DNA from: Klebsiella aerogenes | GTDB taxonomy: Bacteria > Pseudomonadota > Gammaproteobacteria > Enterobacterales > Enterobacteriaceae | Length of the DNA stretch: 64,000 nt | Assembly (NCBI GenBank): GCA_029027985.1 | Contig: CP119076.1 | Location: forward strand, 3,160,422-3,224,421 | Direction: 5' to 3' | In this document: positions 63,253 to 64,000 of the stretch, piece by piece | How positions within the stretch are numbered: position 1 is the first letter of the stretch | Layout: each line of letters begins with the position of its first letter | The notes under the pieces: generated by a model | Seen by the model: only the letters and a program-made list of their open reading frames with translations | Databases searched by the model: none | Told to the model about the DNA's origin: nothing | Translations under genes and position numbers: made by a program

Positions 63253-64000
63253 TTATCCTTGCATCTGCGGCTGTGCGCCTGGATCGGTCTTAAGCGCGGT
63301 GACATGAATATAGCGGCCCAGGCTGATATACGGCTCCTGGCGACAGTAGCGCGTTTCCAGCTCCAGCAGCGCCGCAAAGCTATCATGCTGTTTACGTTTC
63401 TCACGCAGATAATCATGAAACACCCGCACGCCGGTTTTACCGGTTATCTGCCAGCCGAGCGCCTCCAGCCAGCCATACACTTGCTGCGGATCGCGCGGAT
63501 AATCCGGCGACAGCGTGCGTTTTTTCTTTTTCGGCATGCCAATTTGTACATAGTCGAAGTTCCCGGCGACCATATTGTGCATCAGCAGACCGTTAGCATT
63601 GTAGAACATTAACGACAGCGCGCCGCCCGGACGTAATACCGACCACAGCGTGCGCAACATTTCCTGCGGTTCCGCGACCCACTCCAGTACTGCATGAAAC
63701 AGTATCAGATCGACGGGGCTTTCCAAATGCTGAGCAATATCCTGAGCCGCGCATTGTACAAAATGCATGTTGTCGATCACACCTTTATCGCGGGCCGCCT
63801 GCTGAGCGCGGGCCACCATTTCGGCGGAAAGATCGCATAGAGTCACATGATGGCCTAATTCCGCGATGCGGATCGCCGTTTGCCCTTCTCCGCCGCCAGC
63901 GTCGAGCACTCGCAGCGGCCCTGGCCCCATCTGCGCAAGCAGCGGCTCCAGATCCTGCCAGAGGATCGCCTGGCGCAGTTGGCCCTTGGTGGTGCCGTAA
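63253..64000 (-). CDS. cmoM: tRNA cmo5U methyltransferase CmoM (N-terminus beyond the window)
   Basis: 249 codons are present; the first ~17 (MQDRNFDDIAEKFSRNI in E. coli) lie beyond base 64000. The SAM-binding motif VLDAGGGEGQTAIRIAELGH, the acidic loop of LCDLSAEM and the motif DLILFHAVLEWV are typical. The enzyme (formerly SmtA) converts 5-carboxymethoxyuridine to its methyl ester at the wobble position of certain tRNAs. First gene of the muk operon. Confidence 0.96.
   Translation of the reverse strand, partial: YGTTKGQLRQAILWQDLEPLLAQMGPGPLRVLDAGGGEGQTAIRIAELGHHVTLCDLSAEMVARAQQAARDKGVIDNMHFVQCAAQDIAQHLESPVDLILFHAVLEWVAEPQEMLRTLWSVLRPGGALSLMFYNANGLLMHNMVAGNFDYVQIGMPKKKKRTLSPDYPRDPQQVYGWLEALGWQITGKTGVRVFHDYLREKRKQHDSFAALLELETRYCRQEPYISLGRYIHVTALKTDPGAQPQMQG

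Overview
The window is a stretch of enterobacterial chromosome, most like the Klebsiella/Raoultella group. The gene order and protein sequences match the E. coli segment yccU-mgsA-helD-yccFS-sxy-sulA-ompA-matP-ycbZ-fabA-rmf-pqiCBA-uup-rlmL-ycbX-zapC-pyrD-ssuEADCB-pepN-pncB-asnS-ompF-aspC-gloC-ycbK-ldtD-mukBEF-cmoM. The OmpF protein is close to what I know of Klebsiella OmpK35. The genus call is inferred from protein resemblance, not from a database search.

Region 1 (1 to about 17.0 kb) is accessory. It is a minus-strand run for a giant type I secreted surface protein: a 3,362-residue BapA/LapA-like adhesin (5971-16059), a TolC-family outer-membrane channel, a LapB-type ABC exporter, an HlyD-type adaptor, and a fifth gene of unrecognised function that runs off the left edge. 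About two thirds of the adhesin is Ser-Asp repeat, in blocks of about 1,925 and 300 residues. The DNA unit is 18 bp, the architecture known from staphylococcal clfA/sdr genes, with larger duplications of 0.3 to 1 kb inside it. Upstream lie about 0.5 kb of AT-rich DNA with a CRP-like site and a perfect GAAACGTTTC-centred palindrome, then a transposase remnant with inverted repeats next to yccU. In E. coli hspQ follows yccU, so this looks like an insertion point. The adhesin, its dedicated exporter and the unknown fifth gene are the best candidate for a little-described system here.

Region 2 (17.0-36.9 kb) is core: CoA-binding YccU, methylglyoxal synthase, helicase IV, the inner-membrane proteins YccF/YccS, the competence regulator Sxy, the SOS division inhibitor SulA with a full LexA box, OmpA, MatP, the Lon-like protein LonH, FabA with FadR and FabR sites, the ribosome hibernation factor RMF (55 codons), the uup-pqiABC envelope operon and the 23S rRNA methyltransferase RlmL.

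Region 3 (36.9-53.3 kb) holds YcbX, ZapC, PyrD with its initiation-switch hairpin, the complete sulfonate operon ssuEADCB (directly beside pyrD, with no elf fimbrial operon between them as in E. coli), a REP-like pair, PepN, PncB, AsnS, OmpF with its OmpR-controlled upstream region, and AspC.

Region 4 (53.3-64.0 kb) holds GloC, YcbK, the L,D-transpeptidase LdtD and the chromosome-organising cmoM-mukF-mukE-mukB operon; cmoM is cut by the right edge.

Starts were chosen from ribosome binding sites and family lengths where the longest open frame was clearly too long. No tRNA, rRNA, CRISPR array or prophage was seen.
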